Assembly (NCBI RefSeq): GCF_001693275.1
Contig: NZ_CP016477.1
Span: forward strand, 1,860,001 to 1,924,000
Origin: Picosynechococcus sp. PCC 7117
GTDB taxonomy: Bacteria; Cyanobacteriota; Cyanobacteriia; Cyanobacteriales; MRBY01
Reading direction: 5' to 3'
Length of the DNA: 64,000 bases
The translations under genes were made by a program, and so were the position numbers. Shown here piece after piece: positions 43,871 through 53,458 of the stretch (position 1 is the first letter of the stretch; the number at the start of each line of letters is the position of its first letter). The notes under the pieces were generated by a model, which was not told the DNA's origin, ran no database searches, and saw only the letters and a list, made by a program, of their open reading frames with translations.

Positions 43871-44280
43871 AGAAAGTCTTTGCAGATACAGGTTATTGGA
43901 TCGCTTTACTTAATCCTGATGATGACCTTGCTGATAAAGCTAAACAGCTTGCTTCATCCCTAACTTCAGCCAAAATCGTCACGAGCGAAATGATCTTTAG
44001 CGAACTACTGAATGCTTTTTCTAAGAAAGGTAGCATTTATCGAGAACGGGCAATTCGTTTGATCGATTACGCATCTCAGAGTTCAGAAATAGAAGTCATT
44101 CCCCAGACGACAGAACTTTTTAGCTCAGCCCTCGATCTCTACAAGCAAAGACCGGATCAAGGCTGGAGCCATACTGATTGTTCATCATTCTGCATTATGC
44201 AACAGCAAGATATTTTAGAAGCCCTCGCCTATGACAAGCATTTTGAGCAAGCTGGTTTCATAGCTCTCTTGAGAAGATGA
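43867..44280 (+). CDS. PIN-domain (VapC-like) ribonuclease toxin
   Basis: The 137-residue protein has PIN acidic residues at D7 (FADTGYWIALL), E (VTSEMIFSELL) and TDCSSFCIM plus the D in AYDKHFEQAGF. VapC-type toxins cut tRNA or rRNA; the target is unknown. Start and antitoxin stop overlap by 4 bp. The full catalytic set is intact, so it is likely active. Confidence 0.85.
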   Translation: MKKVFADTGYWIALLNPDDDLADKAKQLASSLTSAKIVTSEMIFSELLNAFSKKGSIYRERAIRLIDYASQSSEIEVIPQTTELFSSALDLYKQRPDQGWSHTDCSSFCIMQQQDILEALAYDKHFEQAGFIALLRR

Positions 44281-44281
44281 T

Positions 44282-44821
<540 letters not shown>

Positions 44822-45353
44822 ACCCATCAATCTGGGCCTGTTGCTCTTTAACTTTCAACTCAAGCCGCTTGAAATAATCGAGCTGGGAAACCGAGAAATA
44901 AGCAATAGGAAACCATATCCCTAGGAATGCAATCCAGGCTAAGTCAGATTCTGCTCCCATCAAAAACAGCCAAGGGATACTAGCAAAGAAGGCCGCAAAA
45001 TGAGTGATCATATAGTTCAAGAAAACGATCCGCCATTTTTTATAAAACTTTTTGTAGATCCAGACTTCCAGGCTGAGCGCAAGCATCATCAAAAATAAGA
45101 CCGCAAGCCACTCATCTCCATATTTCGGCCCCGTGGTTACAACTCCGTTAACGATAAAAGCAAATCCAAGGGAACCAAGACAAAATACCCCAAGCAGTTT
45201 CAGGGTTTTGAGGAAAGTATCAATCATGAGCTTTTTCCAGGGGCGCGAGGACGGTCGGGATTATCCGTAATCTATTGGGTAAGTGTTAAAATGCCGTCCT
45301 TCTGTTACTAATGATGATAAGTCCTAAAATGCGTATCTAAACCTGTGATTTAA

Positions 45354-45545
45354 TCAAAATTCCCGCTTTAATCCTTCTTCACTGGCATAGACCCCAAGGG
45401 CGATCCGTTGCCGATGGGGAGCTGTCCGCCCCGTCCCAGGTTTAGGGGGGAGAAAGGCCCGCAGATAGACCCGTTTCCCCCGAATTTCCACAGACACGCC
45501 GATGTTTCCGGCGCTTAAATCCCGGTTAATCTCTTGAATGTTCAT
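45354..45545 (-). pseudogene. N-terminal remnant of a tyrosine site-specific integrase
   Basis: The 63-codon frame MNIQEINRDLSAGNIGVSVE ends EEGLKREF and TAA. The pattern RGKRVYLRAFLPPKPG, then HRQRIALGVYASEEGLK, matches the arm-binding N-terminus of cyanobacterial phage/plasmid-type integrases, which normally continue for about 300 more residues. The catalytic domain is absent. It lies 128 bp from tRNA-Met, a typical integration position. Confidence 0.6.
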
Positions 45546-45673
45546 GGCTTTTCTGGCCTATATTTGACCTAAGCCTTACGAGGGGACAGGCATCCCAGGC
45601 CACCATGAAAAAGTAAGCGAAAATTCCCTACGCTACCGATAGCGCAATGGAAATTTGACCTACACTGTAAATA

Positions 45674-45747
45674 TGGCTCGAGGCAGATTTGAACTGCCGA
45701 CCTTGGGCTTATGAGTCCCCTGCTCTAACCAGCTGAGCTACCGAGCC
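45674..45747 (-). tRNA. trnM: tRNA-Met (CAT anticodon)
   Basis: The minus strand folds as a 74-nt tRNA: acceptor GGCTCGG/TCGAGCC with one wobble, D-arm TAGCTCAGCTGG, anticodon loop CTCATAA, T-arm GCAGTTCAAATCTGC, and A as discriminator. The CCA end is not encoded. The anticodon is CAT; the body looks like elongator Met rather than the initiator. An integrase remnant is adjacent. Confidence 0.95.
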
Positions 45748-45765
45748 AAAACCGTAAACAATAAT

Positions 45766-45784
45766 AACTACCACAATAGTAGTT
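45766..45784. promoter_or_regulatory. Palindromic operator-like site, copy 1
   Basis: AACTACCACAATAGTAGTT: arms AACTACCA/TAGTAGTT with a 3-bp centre (one mismatch). It lies 19 bp upstream of the tRNA-Met gene start and 132 bp upstream of the DUF202 gene start. A near-identical copy follows. Confidence 0.6.
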
Positions 45785-45804
45785 GTCAAGACTTTTCCTA
45801 AAAA

Positions 45805-45823
45805 AACTACCACAATGGTAGTT
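45805..45823. promoter_or_regulatory. Palindromic operator-like site, copy 2
   Basis: AACTACCACAATGGTAGTT: arms AACTACCA/TGGTAGTT are a perfect 8-bp inverted repeat around CAA. The centre is 39 bp from that of copy 1 (about four helical turns). The pair suggests cooperative binding by a dimeric regulator controlling the DUF202 gene or the tRNA. Confidence 0.6.
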
Positions 45824-45916
45824 GTTGAGATTTTGCTGAAAATAACTACGGAAAGTCGAATATCGCAATGGAGTTTGCCCAATCCCCATACAATACGGGA
45901 AACTGCTGAAATCGTT

Positions 45917-46384
45917 ATGCCCCAACTCCCAAAAATTGACCGACAGCGGGAACACCAAGCCAACGAACGCACCTTTCTGGCTTGGTTGCGTACCTCGATC
46001 GCCTTAATTGGTTTTGGCTTTGCGATCGCCCGTTTTGGTTTTTTTGTGCGTCAAATTGAAGAAACCCTAGTCTCCCAGAGTAATTTGCCCTTGCCGAACC
46101 TGGCCTCTTCCGAAACACTGGGTCGAGCCTTTGCGATCGCCGGCATTGTGATCATTGCTTTGGCTCTGTGGAACTATCACCAACATTTTCGCCAAATTGA
46201 ACAGGGAAATTATCAGCCCAATCGCTGGATGATCACCACAACGGCGCTGGTGGCGATGGTTTTAGGGGGGCTGAGTTTGATTTTGATGATTGGCAGTAAA
46301 CCCGATCCGACTCGGGAGGATTTTTCTCGATCCCAGGCCCTTCCTAGAGCCTCAAATGTGTTTAAGCGCCACACTAGGTACTAA
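45917..46384 (+). CDS. DUF202 (YidH-type) membrane protein
   Basis: The ATG at 45917 gives MPQLPKIDRQREHQANERTF, the DUF202 N-terminus; the longer open frame to 45815 runs through the operator repeats and is not used. The 155-residue protein has the signature AWLRTSIALIGFGFAIARFG and three membrane spans (FAIAGIVIIALALWNYHQHF; ITTTALVAMVLGGLSLILMI). The family is of unknown function. Confidence 0.82.
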   Translation: MPQLPKIDRQREHQANERTFLAWLRTSIALIGFGFAIARFGFFVRQIEETLVSQSNLPLPNLASSETLGRAFAIAGIVIIALALWNYHQHFRQIEQGNYQPNRWMITTTALVAMVLGGLSLILMIGSKPDPTREDFSRSQALPRASNVFKRHTRY

Positions 46385-46421
46385 TTCCCAAGGGGAAGAC
46401 TTCTGTGTTATATTTTTAGAC

Positions 46422-46515
46422 GACTCGGATCTATGCGATCTCGACGCCCAAACCTTGTCAGGACCGGAAGGTAGCAGCAATACGGGATGCTCGTGGTAGG
46501 CGTAGGCTCCGGGTC
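46422..46515 (+). ncRNA. ffs: Signal recognition particle 4.5S RNA
   Basis: The SRP core is seen as GTCAGGACCGGAAGGTAGCA followed by GCAATACGGGATGC. The outer arms (GACTCGGA ... CCGGGTC) pair, giving a single-hairpin bacterial RNA of about 95 nt. It targets membrane-protein ribosomes together with Ffh. A T-rich tract follows. Confidence 0.93.
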
Positions 46516-46545
46516 TTTTAGTTTTTTGGGGATTGCAGCAGTCAG

Positions 46546-47136
46546 TTAGTACTTTTCACGGCTTAGGACAAACACGCTACCCTCATTCCCCCGGCCAATG
46601 CGCAGATCTTCATCAAGATAAGTGATATCAAGCCAGCCATTATTATTTTTGCTGTTAATTCCCACATCAACAGGAAAGAATTTTTTCCCGGCTAACATTT
46701 GCTCGACGAGTCCTTTCGGAAAACGGTAGTTCATCAGGCGTTGGGAGCCAATCACGTAGCGATTAAAGAAAACATTCACCCGCTGATCAGAGACAGGAGT
46801 GAAAGAGGCTTCCACGAGCACTAAGCCTTCAAGGAAAGGAATCCCCTCTAGTTCGGCGATGTTGTAGATTTTTTGCTGGAGTGGCCGCACACATTGGTAA
46901 ACTTGCCCTAACTGCAAAAGGGGAAAGCGATTGATCCCCAAAATGCCTTTGCTGGTGGTATAAATCAGTCGCCAATCCCCTTCGAGTAAGGTTGTCGCTT
47001 CTAGGGGCTTGGGGGTCGGGTTTTGGTCTTCGAGGCGATCAACGATGGCGAGGATATTGGCGCGGTCTACTTCAGTGGCGATCAGACCACGATTTTTTCC
47101 GGCAATAGTTTCGAGGAGGTTCGTTTTTAGATTCAT
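46546..47136 (-). CDS. PAP/fibrillin family protein
   Basis: The 196-residue protein shows the fibrillin (plastid lipid-associated protein) signature: LEGDWRLIYTTSKGILGI and a C-terminal TYLDEDLRIGRGNEGSVFVL. In plants and cyanobacteria these proteins attach to thylakoid or plastoglobule lipids and protect photosystem II under stress. The protein is soluble with a lipocalin-like fold. It is downstream of proB on the same strand, with a 58-bp gap. Confidence 0.86.
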   Translation of the reverse strand: MNLKTNLLETIAGKNRGLIATEVDRANILAIVDRLEDQNPTPKPLEATTLLEGDWRLIYTTSKGILGINRFPLLQLGQVYQCVRPLQQKIYNIAELEGIPFLEGLVLVEASFTPVSDQRVNVFFNRYVIGSQRLMNYRFPKGLVEQMLAGKKFFPVDVGINSKNNNGWLDITYLDEDLRIGRGNEGSVFVLSREKY

Positions 47137-47194
47137 GGAAAGGTGAGCAGTGGTCAGCGCAGGTCTAAGGAAATTTAGGCCATAGATTATTTTC

Positions 47195-48319
47195 TCATAT
47201 CCCTTCAGCGGCGATCAGCAGGGCCAAGTTATCTCTGTGAATCACGGTGTCGGCGCTGCCATAGCCGAGAATTTGGCGAATTTGGGTCGAATGTTGCCCT
47301 TGAATTTTTTCAATATCTTGGTGGTTGTAGTTTACTAACCCTCTGGCGATCGCCTGACCTGTTTGGGTTCTCAATTCTACGGGGTCATTAATGGTAAATT
47401 CCCCTTCCACGGCAACAATACCTGCCGCGAGGAGAGAACGACCATTTTTCAGGAGAGCCTGGGTTGCGCCATCGTCAAGGGTTAAAATTCCCTGGGGCAC
47501 GAGGCCGTAGGCAATCCAACGTTTACGGGCATTATCGGCCTGGGGTTGGGCCTCAAAGTGGGTGCCGATATCTTCCCCAGCAACAATTTTCAGGAGATTC
47601 TGGGGGGTTTTGCCCTGGGTAATCACCGTGCGTACGCCAGCGCTGGTGGCAATGCGAGCAGCAGTGAGCTTTGTTTGCATGCCCCCTGTCCCCCATTGGG
47701 AGCCGCTAGATCCAGCATCGACTTGGAGGTTAAACAGTTCGCTGGAACTGACCAGGGGAATGGGGCGGGCGTCAGGATTTTGTCTGGGGTCAGCGGAATA
47801 GAGGCGATCCACATCGGTGAGCAGCACCAACCAGTCGGCATTCACCAAGCTGGCGACCAGGGCAGAGAGGGTATCGTTATCGCCGAATTTCAGTTCATCG
47901 ACGGCAACGGTATCGTTTTCGTTCACAATCGGGATCACGCTGAGATCCAACATCGCGTTGAGGGCTTCCTGGACGGTCAGGTAGGAAGTGCGATCCACGA
48001 GGTCTCGACGGGTGAGTAATACCTGGGCGATCGCCTGTTGCAGACTGGTAAATAGATCATCATAGAGACGAATTAAGCGGCCCTGACCCACGGCGGCGAT
48101 CGCCTGCTTTTCGGCAATTTTTTTCGGACGTTCTGAACGTTTTAACACCCCACAGCCCACGCCCACGGCCCCAGAGGAGACGAGGATCACCCGGTGGCCC
48201 TTTTGTTTGAGGCGGGTCAAGGTTTCCACGAGGGTACCGATGGTTGCCAAAGCCAACATGCCTGTTTTGGGATCTGTGAGGCTAGAGGTGCCAATTTTAA
48301 CGACGATGGTTTGGGGCAT
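47195..48319 (-). CDS. proB: Glutamate 5-kinase
   Basis: ProB phosphorylates glutamate in proline synthesis. The 374-residue protein has the amino-acid kinase domain ([44 protein letters not shown]) and a C-terminal PUA domain ([25 protein letters not shown] begins it). The length includes the full PUA domain, as in E. coli. The fibrillin gene follows on the same strand. Confidence 0.95.
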   Translation of the reverse strand: MPQTIVVKIGTSSLTDPKTGMLALATIGTLVETLTRLKQKGHRVILVSSGAVGVGCGVLKRSERPKKIAEKQAIAAVGQGRLIRLYDDLFTSLQQAIAQVLLTRRDLVDRTSYLTVQEALNAMLDLSVIPIVNENDTVAVDELKFGDNDTLSALVASLVNADWLVLLTDVDRLYSADPRQNPDARPIPLVSSSELFNLQVDAGSSGSQWGTGGMQTKLTAARIATSAGVRTVITQGKTPQNLLKIVAGEDIGTHFEAQPQADNARKRWIAYGLVPQGILTLDDGATQALLKNGRSLLAAGIVAVEGEFTINDPVELRTQTGQAIARGLVNYNHQDIEKIQGQHSTQIRQILGYGSADTVIHRDNLALLIAAEGI

Positions 48320-48509
48320 AGAAGACTGTGAGGCTAGGTGAATTTTTCTATTATTTCAGCAAAAATTCCCTTGAGCCGAAAATCTTACCCCACGTCCACA
48401 GCATCCTTCTGGTCTTCCGTTAGGGAAAACAAGGGATTTCAGCAATGACGGTAAAATAGACCCAGTTTCTGTGTTTTACATCCGCTGACAAAAGCCCCCA
48501 ACGTTATCC

Positions 48510-49466
48510 ATGACCCACACTGCGATCACCAAAGAAAAACCCGATTGGGCTGGGGAAGACTGGTTATCCCGCCTCGTCAACCGTCTGATCCAAACAAAGC
48601 CCCTCTACGCTCTGATGAAACAACAGGCCCGGCGCGTTCTGATCAAAACCGCCGAAAAAAATGGTGTTCCCTGGCGGCAGACTGTGAAGGAACTGGAGCA
48701 ATCCCCCGCTAAACAATATTTCCAAGACATCGCCAATCCCCACCTGGACTACCCCGACTATTACCGAGTCCCCTTCCATGCCTATAACGAAGGAAATTTG
48801 TGTTGGCAAGCAGCCTTTGAGGCAGCCCCAGCGACGGCAGCAATGGCCCTACGGGTTTGGAAAACGGAACCCCTCACCCCAGAAGTGGCCCAAGCCCGAC
48901 TCCGCAATAGTTTTTTAGATGTTCTTGAACAATATTTACCTCAGAACGTAAACGAAGCCTTGGATATCGGCTGTTCCGTGGGGATTTCGACCTTTGCGCT
49001 TTTAGAACGACTCCAGGCCAAAAATCCAGCAGTCAAGGTAACGGGCCTCGATCTTTCGCCCCACATGCTCGCGGTGGCTAAGGTTCAAGATAAAAATCAA
49101 GTGATGCAATGGTGCCATGGCAAGGCGGAAACGACGGAGTTTACAGACGATCAGTTTGATTTAATTACCTTGCAATTTGTCCTCCATGAACTGCCCAACC
49201 AGGCCACCCGTGAGATCTTCCAGGAATGCCGACGCATTTTGCGGCCCGGAGGTTGTTTGGCGATCGTCGATAACAATCCGAAATCTCCGGTGATTCAGGG
49301 TTTACCGCCAGCCTTGTTTGTGTTGATGAAGAGCACAGAACCTTGGAGTGACGAATATTATACTTTTGATGTAGAATCGACACTAAAAGAAGTCGGTTTT
49401 GATTACCGCACCACCGTCGCTAGTGATCCGCGCCACCGCACGATCATTGCCCACAAGCCCCTTTAA
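48510..49466 (+). CDS. Class I SAM-dependent methyltransferase
   Basis: The 318-residue protein has a long N-terminal region (residues 1-130) with YYRVPFHAYNEGNLCWQAAF and then a Rossmann methyltransferase domain: motif I ALDIGCSVGISTFALLE, LDLSPHMLAVAK, LITLQFVLHELPNQ and RRILRPGGCLAIVDNN. The N-terminal part is not found in simple UbiE-type enzymes, and the substrate is unknown. It is divergent from proB. nadE follows after 22 bp. Confidence 0.82.
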   Translation: MTHTAITKEKPDWAGEDWLSRLVNRLIQTKPLYALMKQQARRVLIKTAEKNGVPWRQTVKELEQSPAKQYFQDIANPHLDYPDYYRVPFHAYNEGNLCWQAAFEAAPATAAMALRVWKTEPLTPEVAQARLRNSFLDVLEQYLPQNVNEALDIGCSVGISTFALLERLQAKNPAVKVTGLDLSPHMLAVAKVQDKNQVMQWCHGKAETTEFTDDQFDLITLQFVLHELPNQATREIFQECRRILRPGGCLAIVDNNPKSPVIQGLPPALFVLMKSTEPWSDEYYTFDVESTLKEVGFDYRTTVASDPRHRTIIAHKPL

Positions 49467-49488
49467 TTGTTTGCCAAATGTTTGCCGA

Positions 49489-51192
49489 ATGAAAATTGCG
49501 ATCGCCCAACTGAACCCCACCATCGGGGACTTGACTGGTAATGCAGAGCGGATCCTGGTCGCAGCAGAAGAAGCGGCGATCGCCAATGTCCGCTTATTGC
49601 TCACGCCGGAACTGTCCCTCTGTGGGTATCCGCCCCGGGATCTCTTACTCCATGCGGATTTTATTGACCGGATGCAGGCCCAGCTCACGACCCTAGCGGC
49701 AAAAATTCCGCCGACCCTCGCCGTTTTAGTCGGTTTGGCGACCCCCAACCCAGAGGCGATCGCCAAGGGGGAAAAAGCCCTCCACAACAGCATCGCTCTC
49801 ATTGACCAGGGGAAAGTCCAGCACATTTTCCATAAGCAACTGTTGCCCACCTACGATGTGTTCGACGAAGACCGCTATTTTGAACCCGGCAAGCAGTCCA
49901 ACTGGTTTTTCCTCCATCCCAGCCCGACGGTCGCCCCTTTAAAAATTGGCGTCACCATCTGCGAAGATCTCTGGAATGACCAAGCCTTTTGGGGCAAGCG
50001 CCAGTACGAAATTAATCCCCTCGAACAATTGGCCGAGGCCGGGGTCGATTTAATCGTGAACTTGTCGGCTTCTCCTTACACCGTCGGGAAACAGCGCCTG
50101 CGGGAAGGGATGCTCCACCATGGCGCCCAACGTTACCGCACCCCCATTCTCTACGCGAACCAAGTGGGGGGGAATGACGATTTGATTTTTGACGGCGGGA
50201 GTGTGGCCTTTGACCGAGAGGGACAACTGGTTGGGCGATCGCCAAGTTTTCAAGAGTCCCTGTTGGCGGTGGAATTTAGCCCCGACCCACAAACCCTATC
50301 ACTGCCCCAGGGTTTACCTGCTGCTTTTCAGCAAACCATTAGTCCCGAATATGATGCCGATGAGGCGGAAATTTTTGCGGCCCTGGTGTTGGGTCTCCGG
50401 GACTATGCCCGTAAATGTGGCTTCTCGAAAATTGTCCTGGGTTTGAGTGGTGGCATCGACTCGGCCTTGGTGGCGGCGATCGCCGTTGCAGCGGTGGGGG
50501 CAGAAAATGTCCTGGGGGTGCTGATGCCTTCCCCCTACAGTTCGGAACATTCCCTCAGTGATGCGATCGCCCTGGTGGAAAATCTCCAGATTCGCCACGA
50601 AATTATTCCCATTGAGCCAGCAATGCAAGCCTTTGAGACGATGCTAGGCGATTTATTTGCGGGCACAGAATTTGGGGTGGCCGAAGAAAATCTCCAGTCC
50701 CGCATCCGGGGGAATCTGCTGATGGCGATCGCCAATAAGTTTGGTTATTTGCTGGTGTCAACGGGCAACAAGTCCGAAATGGCGGTGGGTTATTGCACCC
50801 TCTATGGTGATATGAATGGCGGCCTGGCGGTGATTGCTGATGTCCCGAAAATGCGGGTGTTTAGCCTTTGTAAATGGTTAAACCGCGACCGAGAACTCAT
50901 TCCCCCGGCAATTATTACCAAACCCCCTAGTGCGGAACTGCGCCCCGATCAATTGGATCAAGATTCCTTGCCCCCCTATCCGGTGTTGGATGAGATCCTC
51001 AAACGGGTCATCCACCGCAATCAATCAGCCCCAGAACTCCACGCCGCTGGCTATGACCACGATACTGTGGCCCAGGTTTTAAAGCTCCTCCATCGTGCCG
51101 AATTTAAGCGCCGTCAAGCTGCTCCTGGTTTGAAAATTACCGATCGAGCCTTTGGTACGGGGTGGCGGATGCCCATTGCCTGCCGCTGGTAA
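49489..51192 (+). CDS. nadE: NAD+ synthase, glutamine-hydrolysing
   Basis: The ATG at 49489 gives MKIAIAQLNPTIGDLTGNAE, the expected nitrilase-domain start; the longer frame overlaps the methyltransferase gene. The 567-residue protein has the glutaminase domain (catalytic ELSLCGYPPRD, then HKQLLPTYDVFDEDRYF and Cys in GVTICEDLWND) and the synthetase domain (LGLSGGIDSALVAAIA; STGNKSEMAVGY). It converts deamido-NAD+ to NAD+. The C-terminal FGTGWRMPIACRW is normal for the cyanobacterial form. Confidence 0.95.
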   Translation: MKIAIAQLNPTIGDLTGNAERILVAAEEAAIANVRLLLTPELSLCGYPPRDLLLHADFIDRMQAQLTTLAAKIPPTLAVLVGLATPNPEAIAKGEKALHNSIALIDQGKVQHIFHKQLLPTYDVFDEDRYFEPGKQSNWFFLHPSPTVAPLKIGVTICEDLWNDQAFWGKRQYEINPLEQLAEAGVDLIVNLSASPYTVGKQRLREGMLHHGAQRYRTPILYANQVGGNDDLIFDGGSVAFDREGQLVGRSPSFQESLLAVEFSPDPQTLSLPQGLPAAFQQTISPEYDADEAEIFAALVLGLRDYARKCGFSKIVLGLSGGIDSALVAAIAVAAVGAENVLGVLMPSPYSSEHSLSDAIALVENLQIRHEIIPIEPAMQAFETMLGDLFAGTEFGVAEENLQSRIRGNLLMAIANKFGYLLVSTGNKSEMAVGYCTLYGDMNGGLAVIADVPKMRVFSLCKWLNRDRELIPPAIITKPPSAELRPDQLDQDSLPPYPVLDEILKRVIHRNQSAPELHAAGYDHDTVAQVLKLLHRAEFKRRQAAPGLKITDRAFGTGWRMPIACRW

Positions 51193-51207
51193 AGCAGATC
51201 CCAAACG

Positions 51208-51966
51208 TTAACCAACCCCAGATATTTCAGTTGATTCCCAGGGAGCTAAACCCAAGTAACGAATGCCTTCTGGACTAACCGCAAAGCGACAGGGAAGAAT
51301 TTGAATGTTGGCGGCGATCGCCTGACGAAATAATTCCCCATATTTCGGGTCTTTGCTATCCCCAGGGGCAAACCGGGTGCAATCGCCTCGATTGATGAAA
51401 TAGAGCATCACCGCTTTTGCTGCGGGCACAATGTCGATGAGTTCTTGGAGGTGCTTTTGGCCCCTGGTGGTTTCAGTATCCGGGAAAAGCGCCAGTTCTC
51501 CCTTTGTCCAGGTGGTATTTTTAACTTCCACATAAATAGGCGATCGCCCTTCCCCCGTCAAAAGAAAATCAATGCGACTTTTGTTCTCTGTGCCATAGCG
51601 CACCTCTGGTCGCACCGTGTCGTAATGGTCGGCTAATTCAGGGATTTGCTTCGCCAAAAGCATCGCTTTGATCACCCGGTTGGGTAACGCTGTATTGACG
51701 CCGACCCAGGTCGGTTCTGGGGTGTGTAACTGGATCATCTCCCAGGTATAGGCTAGTTTGCGCTTGGGATTATCACTTTTTGAGAGCATCACCGGCGCTC
51801 CCAACTCACAAATCCCCGTCATCGGCCCCGTATTGGGACAATGGGCCGTAACGATTTCTCCGGAGGCCAATTCAATGTCTGCTAAAAAACGTTTGTAGCG
51901 TTTCCGCAGGATGCCAGGGATCAATTCAGGATAACGATAAACAAAAGGCTGTGTGGTCGCGGTCAT
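51208..51966 (-). CDS. sfsA: SfsA-family sugar-fermentation stimulation/DNA-binding protein
   Basis: The ATG at 51966 is chosen over the frame to 52023 because it gives MTATTQPFVYRYPELIPGIL, the usual SfsA start. The 252-residue protein has RYKRFLADIEL, HCPNTGPMTGICELGAPVML, SRIDFLL and IYVEVKNTTW, the last two giving a restriction-nuclease-like acid-x-K site. SfsA binds nucleic acid; its precise role is unsettled. It converges with nadE, 15 bp apart. Confidence 0.9.
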   Translation of the reverse strand: MTATTQPFVYRYPELIPGILRKRYKRFLADIELASGEIVTAHCPNTGPMTGICELGAPVMLSKSDNPKRKLAYTWEMIQLHTPEPTWVGVNTALPNRVIKAMLLAKQIPELADHYDTVRPEVRYGTENKSRIDFLLTGEGRSPIYVEVKNTTWTKGELALFPDTETTRGQKHLQELIDIVPAAKAVMLYFINRGDCTRFAPGDSKDPKYGELFRQAIAANIQILPCRFAVSPEGIRYLGLAPWESTEISGVG

Positions 51967-51995
51967 CGGTGGAAAAATTAAGCTGGCGATCGCCC

Positions 51996-52574
51996 CTAAA
52001 ACTTGTAATGGGGATCTTGCCAATCAAAGACAGGGGGAACGTAGGTTTGATATTCCCATTCTGTGATCACATCTTCAATGCGGCGGTGCACAATCCCCTG
52101 GGTGGCTGCTTTTTTGAGGGCTTTGGCCACAATGATTTTTAGGGTATCCCAATCCATATCCGGGGCATCTGATTCGATGAGATAGGAATCCCGTAGGAGT
52201 TTTTCGAGGTCCCGTAGGCAGGTTTCGGCGATTTCGTATTGGGCATATTGGGCTGGCACTAGGGGCGTTGAAGAACGCAAAGGATCCCGTTGGACAGCGG
52301 CGATCGCCTGGCGCACCGCAATATTAATTTGTTGCTTGAGATCCAGAACGCCTTTTTCTTCTTGGCGCTCTTTACCCCGTTCGCTGGAGGCATAGAGGGG
52401 AGGCACCCGGTTCAAAGCATAGGTGGCCACCTCCACCACATCAATATATTCAGCTAATTTCTGTGGGAGGCGCTTGAGTTGCCGATGGATTTCCTTGTGC
52501 ACCAGGTTTTCCATAATATTTTGGTAAGCACGGCGATTGCCCTTTCCTGGTGAGGGCGCAGATGACTGATTCAT
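51996..52574 (-). CDS. comFB: ComFB-family cyclic-dinucleotide receptor
   Basis: The 192-residue protein has the ComFB core: MENLVHKEIHRQLKRLPQKL and ATYALNRVPPLYASSE, typical of the late competence development family. Members in Synechocystis and Nostoc bind c-di-AMP or c-di-GMP and influence motility, DNA uptake and cell size. Here an N-terminal basic tail and a C-terminal helical region (residues 90-192) flank it. The two-residue binding details cannot be judged from sequence. The gene is single, minus strand. Confidence 0.82.
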   Translation of the reverse strand: MNQSSAPSPGKGNRRAYQNIMENLVHKEIHRQLKRLPQKLAEYIDVVEVATYALNRVPPLYASSERGKERQEEKGVLDLKQQINIAVRQAIAAVQRDPLRSSTPLVPAQYAQYEIAETCLRDLEKLLRDSYLIESDAPDMDWDTLKIIVAKALKKAATQGIVHRRIEDVITEWEYQTYVPPVFDWQDPHYKF

Positions 52575-52734
52575 AATAATGGCCCCTGGAGAGCAACGGG
52601 GGATTTTTTAGCAAAGACTGCAGATTTTGGCGAAAACAAGGGCAAAAAATACTTTTCTCTAAGTACCCATTTAATACTATAGTTTGCTTTCCCTGCAGAC
52701 CCAGATTAAGTTAACAATTGTTGCGGCTCCCCAT

Positions 52735-53376
52735 TTACTGCTTTCTGGCAGAAACCGCATAGAACGGATCCCGATGGCCCAGGCCCAGCATTTGTAACAG
52801 CAGGGGTTGGTCGCTCCGCTGTGTCACCACGGTCGGTTTGGCAAAGCCTGGGGTTTGCTGAAAGTAATGCTGCACGAGCTGGAGATGTTCGGCGTCGGTA
52901 CTGTCCCGCCAAGCGGCGATCGCCTTTTGATAAAACATCCGATTTGAAAAACTAACAATACAAATTCCCCCTGGGGTCAGCACCCGTTGAATTTCTGCAA
53001 ACACCGCCTCTGGATATTGGAGATATTGCACCGAGACCGCCACCAAAACCGCCTCAAAGCTTTGATCGGCCAAGGGTAATTTGGGATCGGCATTGAGGTT
53101 TTGAACAAAATAGCGATCCAGACGACGGTTTTTCGCCAATTCTGCCGCGTTCATCCCGTGGCCGACCACCTCCCGAAACGCGAGATCTGGCAAATGGGAG
53201 ACCCAACTACTCATCAAATCTAGAACTCGATCATTGGGCTGCAACAATGTGCCATAGAGTTGGGTTAACTGGTCAATAAAGCCATCATCTACGTGGGTCA
53301 CAAACCGGGGGTAATCGTAGAAAAGCTGATCATCGCTAGAATCGAGCTTCTGCCGTTGGCTAGGGGAAAGAATCAT
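52735..53376 (-). CDS. Class I SAM-dependent methyltransferase
   Basis: The 213-residue protein has the methyltransferase fold with a degenerate motif I (RVLDLMSSWVSHLPD, in which the usual glycines are replaced), the NAELAKNRRLDRYFVQNLN strand and RVLTPGGICIVSFSNRMFY. The altered motif I is characteristic of a cyanobacterial/plastid group of unknown substrate. It is divergent from the phosphatase gene. Confidence 0.8.
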   Translation of the reverse strand: MILSPSQRQKLDSSDDQLFYDYPRFVTHVDDGFIDQLTQLYGTLLQPNDRVLDLMSSWVSHLPDLAFREVVGHGMNAAELAKNRRLDRYFVQNLNADPKLPLADQSFEAVLVAVSVQYLQYPEAVFAEIQRVLTPGGICIVSFSNRMFYQKAIAAWRDSTDAEHLQLVQHYFQQTPGFAKPTVVTQRSDQPLLLQMLGLGHRDPFYAVSARKQ

Positions 53377-53458
53377 AGAAAATGCAGCGCAAAGAATACG
53401 TTAAATTAGTGATCATGCGGGGAAACCCCCAGTCAATCTGCCCCTCAGGCACAGATGT

